DNA from: Mesorhizobium sp.
Lineage (GTDB): Bacteria; Pseudomonadota; Alphaproteobacteria; Rhizobiales; Rhizobiaceae
Direction of reading: 5' to 3'
DNA length: 25,390 bases
Assembly (NCBI GenBank): GCA_030698645.1
Contig: JAUYMV010000068.1
Location: forward strand, 1 to 25,390
The position numbers and the translations under genes are program-made. Position 1 is the stretch's first letter. Each line of letters begins with the position of its first letter. Shown in pieces: positions 7,757 through 22,278 of the stretch. The notes under the pieces were generated by a model. It saw only the letters and a program-made list of their open reading frames with translations, was not told the DNA's origin and ran no database searches.

Positions 7757-8911
7757 TCAGGCTGCCGTGCCGAACAGGCCGCCCTTCGCCGCCAGCTTGC
7801 GCAGGTGGAAATCGCCATTGCCGAACAGCGTGTCGATCATCGTCAGCCGCTTGAAATAGTGCCCGACCGCATATTCCATCGTCATGCCGACGCCGCCGTG
7901 CAGCTGGATCGCATTCTCGCCCGCGAGGCGTCCGCCGCGCCCGACCTCGGCCTTGGCGGCATGCATGGCGCGGGCGCGCTCGTCGGCGTCGTCGCTGTCG
8001 GCCATCATGGTCGCATAGAGCGTGATCGAACGCGCCTGTTCGGTTGCGACATACATGTCGACCGCCTTGTGCTGCAGCACCTGGAACTGGCCGATCGGCA
8101 CGCCGAACTGCTTGCGCATCTTGAGATAGTCGACGGTCAGCGCATGCATGGCGGCCATGACGCCGACGGCCTCGGCCGACAGCGCCGCGATGGCCTGGTC
8201 GACGACATGCCGGACCAGCGGCAAGCCGTCCATCGGATCGCCGAAAACGCCCTCCGGGCCAACGGCGACATTGTCGAACGACATTTCCGCCGCGCGCTGG
8301 CCATCCTGGGTCCGGTATCCGCGCCGCGTCACGCCCTTGGCGCGCGCATCGACGAGGAAGACGCCGATGCCGTTGTCGTCGCGCGGGCCGCCCGCCGTCC
8401 GCGCCGTGACGAAGACATGGTCGGCGCTGTCGCCGTGCAGCACGACGTTCTTCGCCCCGGACAGACGCCAAGCCGCGCCGTCCTTCGTCGCTGTGGTCTC
8501 GACATGCTCGAGGTCGAAGCGCGAGTTGCGCTCGGTGTGCGCGAAGGCGAGCCTGGTCGAGCCTTCGGCGACGCCCGGCACCAGGGCAGCTTGCTGCGCC
8601 GCGCTGCCGCCCAGCCTGAGAAAGCCGCCGCCAAGCACGACAGTCGTGAAATACGGCTCCAGCGCGAGCGCGCCGCCGAGCGCCTCCATGACGATCATCG
8701 TGTCGACCGGCCCGCCGCCGATGCCGCCATGTTCCTCGCCGAAGGGCAGCGCCATCAGCCCCATCTCCGCGTAGCGGTTCCACATCTCGACCCCAAAGCC
8801 CTCGGGCGAGGCCATGTAGGTCTTGCGGCTCTCGAAGCCGTATTTGTCCGCCAGCAGCCGGTCGAGCTGCTCCTTGAGCAGCGATTGCTCATCGGAAAGA
8901 TCGAAATCCAT
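7757..8911 (-). CDS. pimD: Acyl-CoA dehydrogenase small subunit, PimD-like
   Basis: This 384-residue acyl-CoA dehydrogenase is the last gene of the pim operon. It has the usual domains: helical N-terminus (DLSDEQSLLKEQLDRLL), beta-barrel (AFAHTERNSRFDLEHVETTA) and helical C-terminus (RKQFGVPIGQFQVLQHKAVDMY; ENAIQLHGGVGMTMEYAVGHYFKRL). It lacks a catalytic glutamate at both known positions. The usual YEGT site reads LFGNGD (363-367 region), and the isovaleryl-CoA-dehydrogenase-type helix site reads VVDQAIAAL, with alanine where PimC has glutamate. It is therefore probably the non-catalytic or FAD-site-completing partner of PimC, as in the alpha2beta2 steroid ChsE enzymes. The ATG at 8911 has GGGAGG upstream. 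In Rhodopseudomonas palustris pimC and pimD encode pimeloyl-CoA dehydrogenase large and small subunits. Confidence 0.85.
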   Translation of the reverse strand: MDFDLSDEQSLLKEQLDRLLADKYGFESRKTYMASPEGFGVEMWNRYAEMGLMALPFGEEHGGIGGGPVDTMIVMEALGGALALEPYFTTVVLGGGFLRLGGSAAQQAALVPGVAEGSTRLAFAHTERNSRFDLEHVETTATKDGAAWRLSGAKNVVLHGDSADHVFVTARTAGGPRDDNGIGVFLVDARAKGVTRRGYRTQDGQRAAEMSFDNVAVGPEGVFGDPMDGLPLVRHVVDQAIAALSAEAVGVMAAMHALTVDYLKMRKQFGVPIGQFQVLQHKAVDMYVATEQARSITLYATMMADSDDADERARAMHAAKAEVGRGGRLAGENAIQLHGGVGMTMEYAVGHYFKRLTMIDTLFGNGDFHLRKLAAKGGLFGTAA

Positions 8912-8931
8912 GCGTGTTGCCTCCCGTTGCA

Positions 8932-8963
8932 GCGCCTGCCGCCGGGGCGAAGGGCGGTGGCGC
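8932..8963 (-). other. Inverted repeat in the pimC-pimD gap
   Basis: Within the 71-nt gap between pimC and pimD, arms GCGCC (8932-8936) and GGCGC (8959-8963) enclose CCGCC (8939-8943) and GGCGG (8953-8957). On the minus-strand transcript this would fold into a bulged 10-bp hairpin directly upstream of the pimD ribosome site. No U-run follows, so it is not a standard terminator; it may stabilise the mRNA or tune pimD expression. Confidence 0.4.
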
Positions 8964-8982
8964 AATCGTCGTTCGCGAATGC

Positions 8983-10185
8983 CTAGAAGCCGAGCACGGC
9001 CTTGGCGATGATGTTCTTCTGAATCTCGTTCGACCCGCCATAGATCGAGACCTTACGGAAATTGAAGTAGGTCGGGGCGGCGCTCGCCGCATAGTCCGGC
9101 CCGTCCGAGGGTTCGTTGCCGCCGTCATCGTCCTGGTCCTGGAAGGGCAGGGCGAACGGCCCCATCACCTCCACCAGCAGATGCGAGATCGCCTGCTGGA
9201 TCTCCGATCCCTTGATCTTGAGGATCGACGAGGCCGGGTCCGGCTTGCCGGTATTGCCGCGCTTGGCGTCGGCGGCCACGACGCGCAATTGCGTCAGTTC
9301 GAGCGCCTTGAGATCGATCTCGATCGCCGCCAGCCGCTCGCGGAAGCGTTCGTCCTCGATCAGCGGCCGGCCGCCGGAGAACTCGAGTGCCGCGAGTTCC
9401 CTTATGCGCGCGATGCGCTGCTTCGACATGCCAATGCGGGCGATGTTGGTGCGCTCGTTGCCGAGCAGGAACTTGGCGTAGTCCCAGCCCTTGTTCTCCT
9501 CTCCGACGAGATTTTCGACCGGCACCTTCACGTCGGTGAAGAACACCTCGTTGATCTCGCGGCCGCCGTCGATCGTGACGATCGGGCGCACCTCGATGCC
9601 GGGCGTCGTCATGTCGATGAGCAGGAAGGAGATGCCCTCCTGGCGCTTGCCCTCGGTGCTGGTGCGCACCAGGCAGAAGATCCAGTCGGCATACTGCGCC
9701 AGCGTCGTCCAGGTCTTCTGGCCGTTGACGATGTAGTGGTCGCCCTCGCGCACCGCCTTCGTCTTCAGCGAGGCGAGGTCCGAGCCGGCGCCGGGCTCGG
9801 AGAAGCCCTGGCACCACCAGGTGTCGAGATTGGCGATCGCCGGCAGGTATTTCGCCTTCTGCGCCTCGTTGCCGAAGGTGTAGATGACCGGCCCGACCAT
9901 GTTGACGCCGAAGGCGAGCGGCTGCGGCGCGGGGAATTTCTGCAGCTCCTCAAGGAAGATGTACTGCCGCATCGGGTCCCATCCGGTGCCGCCATATTCG
10001 ACCGGCCAATGCGGCACTGCCCAGCCATGCGCATTGAGAACGCGCGACCAGGCGACGAGGTCGGCCTTGTCCATGTGCTCGCCGTCGATCAGCTTTTGGC
10101 GGATGGCGGGATCAAGATTGTCCTGGAAGAAGGCTCGCACCTCGTTGCGGAAGGCGGTTTCCTCAGGCGTGAAGCGCAGGTCCAT
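8983..10185 (-). CDS. pimC: Acyl-CoA dehydrogenase large subunit, PimC-like
   Basis: The 400-residue product is an acyl-CoA dehydrogenase that introduces the alpha-beta double bond into acyl-CoA esters with FAD. It shows GFSEPGAGSDLASLKTKAVR and NGQKTWTTLAQYADW in the FAD-binding barrel, and ends VSIYGGSNEIQKNIIAKAVLGF. The usual YEGT glutamate is glycine here, but E244 in FLLGNERTNIAR aligns with the alternative base of the isovaleryl-CoA dehydrogenase type (LDLER), so it should be active. A DDDGGNEPSDGPDYAA insertion near the C-terminus is acidic and unusual for generic family members. ATG 10185 has an AAGGAGGAG upstream. By gene order it corresponds to PimC of pimeloyl-CoA dehydrogenase in Rhodopseudomonas palustris, acting together with PimD. 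Confidence 0.87.
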   Translation of the reverse strand: MDLRFTPEETAFRNEVRAFFQDNLDPAIRQKLIDGEHMDKADLVAWSRVLNAHGWAVPHWPVEYGGTGWDPMRQYIFLEELQKFPAPQPLAFGVNMVGPVIYTFGNEAQKAKYLPAIANLDTWWCQGFSEPGAGSDLASLKTKAVREGDHYIVNGQKTWTTLAQYADWIFCLVRTSTEGKRQEGISFLLIDMTTPGIEVRPIVTIDGGREINEVFFTDVKVPVENLVGEENKGWDYAKFLLGNERTNIARIGMSKQRIARIRELAALEFSGGRPLIEDERFRERLAAIEIDLKALELTQLRVVAADAKRGNTGKPDPASSILKIKGSEIQQAISHLLVEVMGPFALPFQDQDDDGGNEPSDGPDYAASAAPTYFNFRKVSIYGGSNEIQKNIIAKAVLGF

Positions 10186-10203
10186 GATCGTCTCCTCCTT
10201 TTC

Positions 10204-10227
10204 CTTCTCCCCGTTCACGGGGAGAAG
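10204..10227. repeat. CTTCTCCCCG palindrome in the pimB-pimC gap
   Basis: A perfect 10-bp inverted repeat, CTTCTCCCCG / CGGGGAGAAG, with a 4-nt loop (TTCA on the plus strand), fills half of the 52-nt gap between pimB and pimC. It ends a few nucleotides before the pimC ribosome site. From general knowledge, palindromes of this exact type are scattered in rhizobial intergenic regions and form part of RIME-like mosaic elements. In the mRNA it would form a stable hairpin. Confidence 0.7.
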
Positions 10228-10237
10228 CACGCCGTCC

Positions 10238-11422
10238 TCAATTGATCTCAAGCAGTCCCGCGGCGCCCATGCCGCCGCCGACGCACATGGTGACGACCGC
10301 GTAGCGCACGCCGCGGCGCTTGCCTTCGATGAGTGCGTGGCCGGCGAGGCGCGAGCCGCTCATGCCGTAAGGGTGACCGACCGAGATCGCGCCGCCGTCG
10401 ACATTCAGCTTCGCGGGATCGATGCCGAGCTTGTCGCGGCAGTAGAGCACCTGCACGGCGAACGCTTCGTTCAGCTCCCACAGGCCGATATCGTCGATCT
10501 TGAGGCCGTGGCGCGCGAGCAGGCGCGGAATGGCGAAGACCGGGCCGATGCCCATCTCGTCCGGTTCGCAGCCGGCGACGTTGAAGCCTCGGAAGATGCC
10601 GAGCGGGGCAAGCCCGCGCTTCTCGGCCTCCTTGCCGTTCATCATCACGGCGGCGGACGCGCCGTCGGAGAGCTGGCTCGCATTGCCGGCGGTGATCACA
10701 TAGCCCTCGCCCTTCACCGGCTTCAGCGAGGCGAGGCCATCGGCCGTCGTGTCGGCGCGCGGACCCTCGTCATGCGCGACCTCGATATCGCGGTAGCTGA
10801 TCGCCTTGGTTTCCTTGTCGACCACCGCCATCTTTGTCTTCATCGGCGCAATCTCGTCGGCGAAGCGCCCGGCTTCGCGGGCGGCAGCCGTGCGGCGCTG
10901 CGATTCCAGCGCATATTCGTCCTGCCTCTCGCGGCTGATTCCGTAGCGCTTGGCGACCACCTCGGCGGTGTCGATCATGTTCATGTAGGCTTCCGGCTTG
11001 ATCGCCATGAGCTTTTCGTCGGCGAGGCGGTAGCGGTTCATGTGCTCGTTCTGCACGAGGCTGATGGATTCGAGCCCGCCGGCGATGCCGGCCATGACGC
11101 CGTCGTTGCGGATGGCGTTGGCGAGCAGCGACATCGACTGCAAGCCCGACGAACACTGCCGGTCGATGGTGGTACCGGCGACCGTCACCGGAAGCCCGGC
11201 GGTGAGCAGCGCGCGGCGCGCGACGTTGAAGCCGTCGGTACCCTCCGGCATGGCGCTGCCCATGATGACGTCCTCGATCTCCCCGCCGTCCAAGCCAGAG
11301 CGTTTCAGCGCGTGTTCGATGGCGTGGCCGCCGAGCGTCGCGCCGGTCGTGTCGTTGAAGGCGCCGCGATAGGCCTTGCCGATCGGGGTGCGGGCGGTGG
11401 ATACGATGACGACGTCGGCCAT
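10238..11422 (-). CDS. pimB: Acetyl-CoA acyltransferase (thiolase), PimB-like
   Basis: The 394-residue thiolase would cleave 3-oxoacyl-CoA with CoA to give acetyl-CoA and a chain shortened by two carbons, the last beta-oxidation step. Its three catalytic features are present: nucleophile C90 ([11 protein letters not shown]), H350 ([10 protein letters not shown]) and C380 ([11 protein letters not shown]), with NEAFA at 318-322. The GHPYGMSG loop differs from the commoner GHPxGATG. Two ATGs compete. At 11428 the codon overlaps the pimA stop (ATGA) but sits only 1-2 nt from the AAGGAG; the ATG at 11422 has proper spacing and gives the family-typical start [15 protein letters not shown], so it is chosen. 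It lies between pimA and pimC, matching the pimFABCD order. Confidence 0.88.
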   Translation of the reverse strand: MADVVIVSTARTPIGKAYRGAFNDTTGATLGGHAIEHALKRSGLDGGEIEDVIMGSAMPEGTDGFNVARRALLTAGLPVTVAGTTIDRQCSSGLQSMSLLANAIRNDGVMAGIAGGLESISLVQNEHMNRYRLADEKLMAIKPEAYMNMIDTAEVVAKRYGISRERQDEYALESQRRTAAAREAGRFADEIAPMKTKMAVVDKETKAISYRDIEVAHDEGPRADTTADGLASLKPVKGEGYVITAGNASQLSDGASAAVMMNGKEAEKRGLAPLGIFRGFNVAGCEPDEMGIGPVFAIPRLLARHGLKIDDIGLWELNEAFAVQVLYCRDKLGIDPAKLNVDGGAISVGHPYGMSGSRLAGHALIEGKRRGVRYAVVTMCVGGGMGAAGLLEIN

Positions 11423-11424
11423 GT

Positions 11425-13098
11425 TCATGCTCCTTGGGATGCGACGGCGGCGCTGCGCGCGCGCTCGTCCTGTTTGAGTTCGAATTTCGACAGTTTACCG
11501 ACCGGCGTGCGCGGCAGGGCGGCGCGGATTTCGAGCGCGACCGGCATTTCGTGCCGACCGACGCGTCCTTCCAGGAATGCGCGCAGACCGTCGAGCGTGA
11601 GCGGAGCGGCGCCGGCGCGCAGCTTCACGAAGGCCTTGGCCGACTCGCCGCGATAGGCGTCCGGAATGCCGATCACCAGCACCTCCTCGACATCCGCGTG
11701 CTCGTAGATCGCCTGCTCGATCATCTGTGGATAGACGTTGAAGCCGCCGGAAATGATCATGTCCTTCTTGCGGTCGACGATGAAGAAGAAGCCGTCCTGG
11801 TCCATGTGGCCGATGTCGCCGGTGAGGAACCAGCCATCCGCGAAGCAGGCGGCGTTTTCGTCCGGCCGGTTGTGGTAGCCGGTGGTGACATTCGGGCCGC
11901 GAACCGCGAGTTCGCCGGTCTTACCGGTCGGCAGCGCCCGGCAGGGGTCGTCGAGGGCGACAATGCGAAGATCCACGCCGGGCAAGGGAATGCCGATTGA
12001 CGCCGCCTTGTCCGGGTATCCGGCCGGGCGGTTGGTGCCGGCCGGGGCCGTCTCGCTCATGCCCCAGCCGCCGAGCACCTCGAGACCGGTTTTCGCGGCG
12101 ACGCGTCTTGCCACCTCGACCGGCATCGGCGCGCCGCCGGACGCTGCGAGCCGGAGGCTGGACAGGTCGCGCGTCTCAAAGCCCGGCGTCTGTGCGAGCG
12201 CGATCCACATCGTCGGCACGCCGGGGAGCGACGTCGCGCCCGCCTCGATGTCGTCGAGCGCCGCAAGCGGGTCGAAGCGGCTGCGCAGCAGGATGGTGTG
12301 CCCGTTGCGCAGGCCGCGCAAGAGGACCGTCGTCAGGCCGTAGATATGGAACAGCGGCAGGAAAAGGAGGACGCGATCCTCCCCCGGCCGCGACAGGCCG
12401 TTGCCGGTGTACCAGAGATCGTAGGACGACACGGCGGAGGAAAGGTTGCGGTGCGTCAGTTGCGCCGCCTTGGGCATGCCCGTGGTGCCGCCTGTGTACT
12501 GCAGCAAGGCAAGATCGTCGAGGTCGGGGATATGAGCGGACGCCGCCGCTCGTGGCGCTGAACGCAGGTCGAAGGGCTGGATGCCGCTGCCCTGCGGCAG
12601 CGCCCCCGTGTCGACGCTGTCGCTCCAGAGGGCATCGTCGCCCACGAGCATGCCGCCGACCGTGCCGTCGGCCACCAGCCCGGCCGCCAGGGTGGCCAGG
12701 CCGTCGAAATTGGTGGTCACCAGTAGGCTTGCGCCGGAATCCGCGATCTTGTGGCGGAGCACGCGCGGCGCGTCGAGCGGCGAAAGATGAACGACGACCG
12801 CGCCGGCCTTGAGCGCGCCGAAGAAGGCGATCGGATGCCATGGCGTGTTCGGCAGCAGCAGCGCGACGCGGTCTCCGGATTTGACCCCGCGCTCCGCAAA
12901 GCGCTCCGCCGCCGCGGCGATCTGGTCGCGCAATACGGCATAGGAGATCGTTCGCCCACGAAACTCGATGGCGCTCTTCTCGCCCCATTTCTCGGCCGCG
13001 CGGTCGACGATGTCGTGGATCGGAAATGCCGGCAACGCCACATCCGCCCGAAGTCCGGGCGGATAATGCGCTTGCCAGGGCATGTCCCGGGCTACCAT
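11425..13098 (-). CDS. pimA: Acyl-CoA ligase (AMP-forming), PimA-like
   Basis: The 557-residue protein is an adenylate-forming acyl-CoA synthetase that activates a carboxylic acid to its CoA ester using ATP. Core motifs are the phosphate loop [12 protein letters not shown] (201-212), [16 protein letters not shown], the hinge region [36 protein letters not shown], and the C-terminal RTPVGKLSK with the adenylation lysine. In Rhodopseudomonas, PimA acts on C7-C14 dicarboxylic acids and medium-to-long fatty acids; that specificity here is inference from operon order. It starts 2 nt after the pimF stop, at ATG 13098, where the ribosome site is weak; ATG 13083 ([10 protein letters not shown]) is an alternative. 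Its stop overlaps the region of the pimB start. Confidence 0.88.
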   Translation of the reverse strand: MVARDMPWQAHYPPGLRADVALPAFPIHDIVDRAAEKWGEKSAIEFRGRTISYAVLRDQIAAAAERFAERGVKSGDRVALLLPNTPWHPIAFFGALKAGAVVVHLSPLDAPRVLRHKIADSGASLLVTTNFDGLATLAAGLVADGTVGGMLVGDDALWSDSVDTGALPQGSGIQPFDLRSAPRAAASAHIPDLDDLALLQYTGGTTGMPKAAQLTHRNLSSAVSSYDLWYTGNGLSRPGEDRVLLFLPLFHIYGLTTVLLRGLRNGHTILLRSRFDPLAALDDIEAGATSLPGVPTMWIALAQTPGFETRDLSSLRLAASGGAPMPVEVARRVAAKTGLEVLGGWGMSETAPAGTNRPAGYPDKAASIGIPLPGVDLRIVALDDPCRALPTGKTGELAVRGPNVTTGYHNRPDENAACFADGWFLTGDIGHMDQDGFFFIVDRKKDMIISGGFNVYPQMIEQAIYEHADVEEVLVIGIPDAYRGESAKAFVKLRAGAAPLTLDGLRAFLEGRVGRHEMPVALEIRAALPRTPVGKLSKFELKQDERARSAAVASQGA

Positions 13099-13100
13099 GC

Positions 13101-15194
<2,094 letters not shown>

Positions 15195-15235
15195 TCAGAT
15201 ACTCCGGGGGCATGCCATCGACATGCGAAATCGCT

Positions 15236-16027
15236 TCAGGAATAGCGGGTTTCCTTGAGGAATGCCGCGATGAGATCGATGACCGCCCGCGGCTGCTCGA
15301 TGCAGGGCAGGTGGCCGGCGTCCGGGATGATGCGGAACTGCGCGCCCCGGATGAGTTCGGAAAGGCTGCGCACGAGGTCGGGCGGCGTCGAGCCGTCCTG
15401 GTCGCCGACGATGCAGATCGCCGGTAGCTTCAGTGCGCGGGTGGATTCGGTGAGGTCGGCATCGCGGAGCGCCGCGCAGGTACCGGAATAGCCATCGACG
15501 GATGTCTGCGTCAGCATGGTGGTGTAACCGGCGAAGTCGGCATTGTCCGGCGCGCGGTAGGCCGGCGTGAACCAGCGCTGCATCACGGCGTCGGAGATCG
15601 ACGCGATGCCCTCCGTCGTAACGGCCGCGATACGGCCATTCCACATTTCGTCGGTGCCGATCTTGTGCGCCGTGTCGCAGAGCACCAGGGCGCGCACCAG
15701 ATCCGGACGCATGGCCGCAAGGCCCTGCGCGATCAGGCCACCCACCGACAATCCGACGACGGCTGCCGATTGCACGCCGAGCGCGTCGAGCAAAGCCGCG
15801 AGGTCCGCGACGTGGTCGGTCATCGCATAGGGCGGCGGCGTGGCTTCCGAAAGCCCGTGGCCGCGCTTGTCGTAGCGGATGATGCGATAGCTGCCGGAAA
15901 GACCCGCCGCCACGCCATCCCAGATGCGGAAGTCGGTGCCGAGCGAATTCGAGAAGATCAGCGCCGGCTTGGACCCGCCGGCGTCCTCATAGTGCAGCAC
16001 GACGCCGTTGGCACGCATGAATCTCAT
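15236..16027 (-). CDS. Alpha/beta hydrolase, 3-oxoadipate enol-lactonase-like (PcaD-like)
   Basis: The 263-residue product is an alpha/beta hydrolase closest in pattern to PcaD, which opens 3-oxoadipate enol-lactone. It begins with ANGVVLHYEDAGGSKPALIFSNSLGTDFRIWD and shows RYDKRGHGLS, the nucleophile elbow VVGLSVGGLIAQGLA, an acid in IVGDQDGSTPP, and the histidine in IIPDAGHLPCIEQP. No other protocatechuate-branch genes are in the window, so the actual substrate may be another lactone or a CoA ester. The ATG at 16027 is chosen because GGGAGGAG lies 7 nt upstream; a second ATG at 16018 is too far from it. It is the first gene of the pim operon, immediately behind the promoter and palindrome at 16051-16091. 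Confidence 0.8.
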   Translation of the reverse strand: MRFMRANGVVLHYEDAGGSKPALIFSNSLGTDFRIWDGVAAGLSGSYRIIRYDKRGHGLSEATPPPYAMTDHVADLAALLDALGVQSAAVVGLSVGGLIAQGLAAMRPDLVRALVLCDTAHKIGTDEMWNGRIAAVTTEGIASISDAVMQRWFTPAYRAPDNADFAGYTTMLTQTSVDGYSGTCAALRDADLTESTRALKLPAICIVGDQDGSTPPDLVRSLSELIRGAQFRIIPDAGHLPCIEQPRAVIDLIAAFLKETRYS

Positions 16028-16050
16028 GCCGGAACTCCTCCCTTTCCGGA

Positions 16051-16091
16051 AACATACTACCGAGTATGTTGCATGCTGCAAGCGGGGTCAA
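16051..16091 (-). promoter_or_regulatory. pim operon promoter with overlapping palindromic operator
   Basis: On the minus strand, TTGACC (16091-16086) is followed after 17 nt by CATACT (16068-16063). This resembles a sigma70 promoter with a 5/6 match at -35 and a 4/6 match at -10. The -10 lies within a perfect palindrome of two 8-bp arms, AACATACT and AGTATGTT, separated by 4 bp (16051-16070). The geometry, a dyad spanning -10 to +1, is typical of TetR-family repressor sites. No TetR gene is in the window. Confidence 0.65.
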
Positions 16092-16103
16092 TCGCCGCGG
16101 CGA

Positions 16104-16126
16104 CCTGTCCGTCACCATAGGACAGG
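16104..16126. other. 7-bp inverted repeat upstream of the pim promoter
   Basis: CCTGTCC (16104-16110) and GGACAGG (16120-16126) form a perfect 7-bp inverted repeat with a 9-nt spacer. It lies 13-35 bp upstream of the -35 box. It could be an upstream activator or second repressor site, or a weak hairpin; its sequence is unrelated to the 16051-16070 palindrome. Confidence 0.35.
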
Positions 16127-16187
16127 CACAGCCGCCGCGCCACCGTTCGGATGGCGCCGCCTGTGTCCGTGGGATTGCCGGAGAGTC

Positions 16188-16217
16188 AATCGGGCGCGGA
16201 TCGCTCCGCGCCCGATT
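16188..16217 (-). terminator. Probable katG transcription terminator
   Basis: A perfect 13-bp stem, AATCGGGCGCGGA (16188-16200) paired with TCCGCGCCCGATT (16205-16217) around a 4-nt loop, lies 81 bp beyond the katG stop on the minus strand and before the pim promoter. It is very stable but the trailing T-run is short (ATT), so it may be only a partial intrinsic terminator. Its position between two minus-strand units supports the role. Confidence 0.65.
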
Positions 16218-16297
16218 TCATGACGGTCGATCCGGCTGTGTCGTCGAATACGGCCGGCGCTGGGCTCCAGAGGCCGGCAATGCCCGGTCGACGATGA

Positions 16298-19705
<3,408 letters not shown>

Positions 19706-20030
19706 CACGACGAAAATCCAGGCCAGCGCGACCGTGATGTAGTTCACCGCCGCCGTGGCATGCAGCGCCAGCACAACGGCGAAGAACAGCACCGGAAGTT
19801 CGAACTGGTTCGCCAGATTGTTGCGCGCAAACAGGCTTTCGGCAGGCTCGTTCTGGTTCTCGCGAAATTGTGAGGTCTTTGCGTTGCCGGCCTTGATGGC
19901 CGCGACGCGGCGGCGCGACACCAGGACGTAAATTGCATAGATCAGTGCCGCCTGCACGATCATGGGCCAGAAGATTGCGGTGGAGTTCATATATGGACGT
20001 CCTCTCGTTTGCGCGAAGCTCTCGCCGATG

Positions 20031-20567
20031 TCAGTCGGTTCGGCGCGCGGCCATGATCGCGGCGGCGACAATGGCAAGCGCCGCGATGCAGAATGCGAAT
20101 TTCAGGATCACCAGCACCGAGGCCGCCGCGGCCAGTGCCTGGCTGACGTCGACCGGCGCGGCGAGCATGCGGACGACGAGCAGGTTCTGGCCGTAATCGG
20201 CGAGCGCATAGGGCAGGGGAACGGCAAGCGCGCAGAGTGTCTGCGCGCGTCGGGGCAGCGACTTGAACCGATCGAGACGGCGCGCATAGGTCAGCACGAA
20301 ACCGGCGACGGCGAGCGAAAACAGCGCCGGAAATGTGAGGTCGAAGGTCAGATAGTGCCAGACGATGATGGCCTCGCGCCCCTGCGGGCCGAGCGCCGTG
20401 AGCCACTGAAACGCGTCTTCGGTGGTGAATCCCGTGACGCGCGTATCGAGGCTCGCCAGACCGCCGGCCGCGGGCCGGAACCAACAGGCGTCGAGCACCA
20501 CCATCGCCGCGAAGTTGGCCGCCGCGAGAATGGCGAGCCGCAATGGCCTTTGCAGGAGGCGCGCCAC
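20031..20567 (-). CDS. Small polytopic membrane protein of unknown function
   Basis: A 178-residue protein with about four predicted membrane helices, around residues 8-28, 70-90, 105-125 and 140-172. A polar stretch between the first two contains LDTRVTGFTTEDAFQWLTALGPQGREAIIVWHYLTFD. I do not recognise the family with confidence. The likely start is GTG at 20567, 10 nt after the guaB stop, with a weak AAGG before it; the longer open frame reaching back into guaB is arginine-rich antisense-phase sequence and is not used. The close spacing suggests co-transcription with guaB. No catalytic motif is apparent. Confidence 0.65.
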   Translation of the reverse strand: MARLLQRPLRLAILAAANFAAMVVLDACWFRPAAGGLASLDTRVTGFTTEDAFQWLTALGPQGREAIIVWHYLTFDLTFPALFSLAVAGFVLTYARRLDRFKSLPRRAQTLCALAVPLPYALADYGQNLLVVRMLAAPVDVSQALAAAASVLVILKFAFCIAALAIVAAAIMAARRTD

Positions 20568-20577
20568 CGGCCTTGCG

Positions 20578-22131
<1,554 letters not shown>

Positions 22132-22278
22132 TCATGAAGTCCCTTTCAGGATTGGCACGGGCTGGTAACACGACTCGCGATGCTTGGAAAGCGGCTGGCG
22201 GCGCCGTCGCGCTCTTGTCATCCGCCTTCCGCGGCGGCATGGATAGCGGCACCGCAGAATCCGGCGACGAGGGGCGCG

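Noticed and set aside
10186..10251. N-terminal extension of pimC ([20 protein letters not shown]...)
   Set aside because: It would start inside pimB and translate the intergenic palindrome; the ATG at 10185 has an excellent AAGGAGGAG site and the family-typical N-terminus.
9884..11656. A 590-codon plus-strand frame across pimC, pimB and pimA
   Set aside because: It is antisense to three well-defined enzymes and contains no motif; its length reflects the scarcity of stop codons in high-GC sequence.
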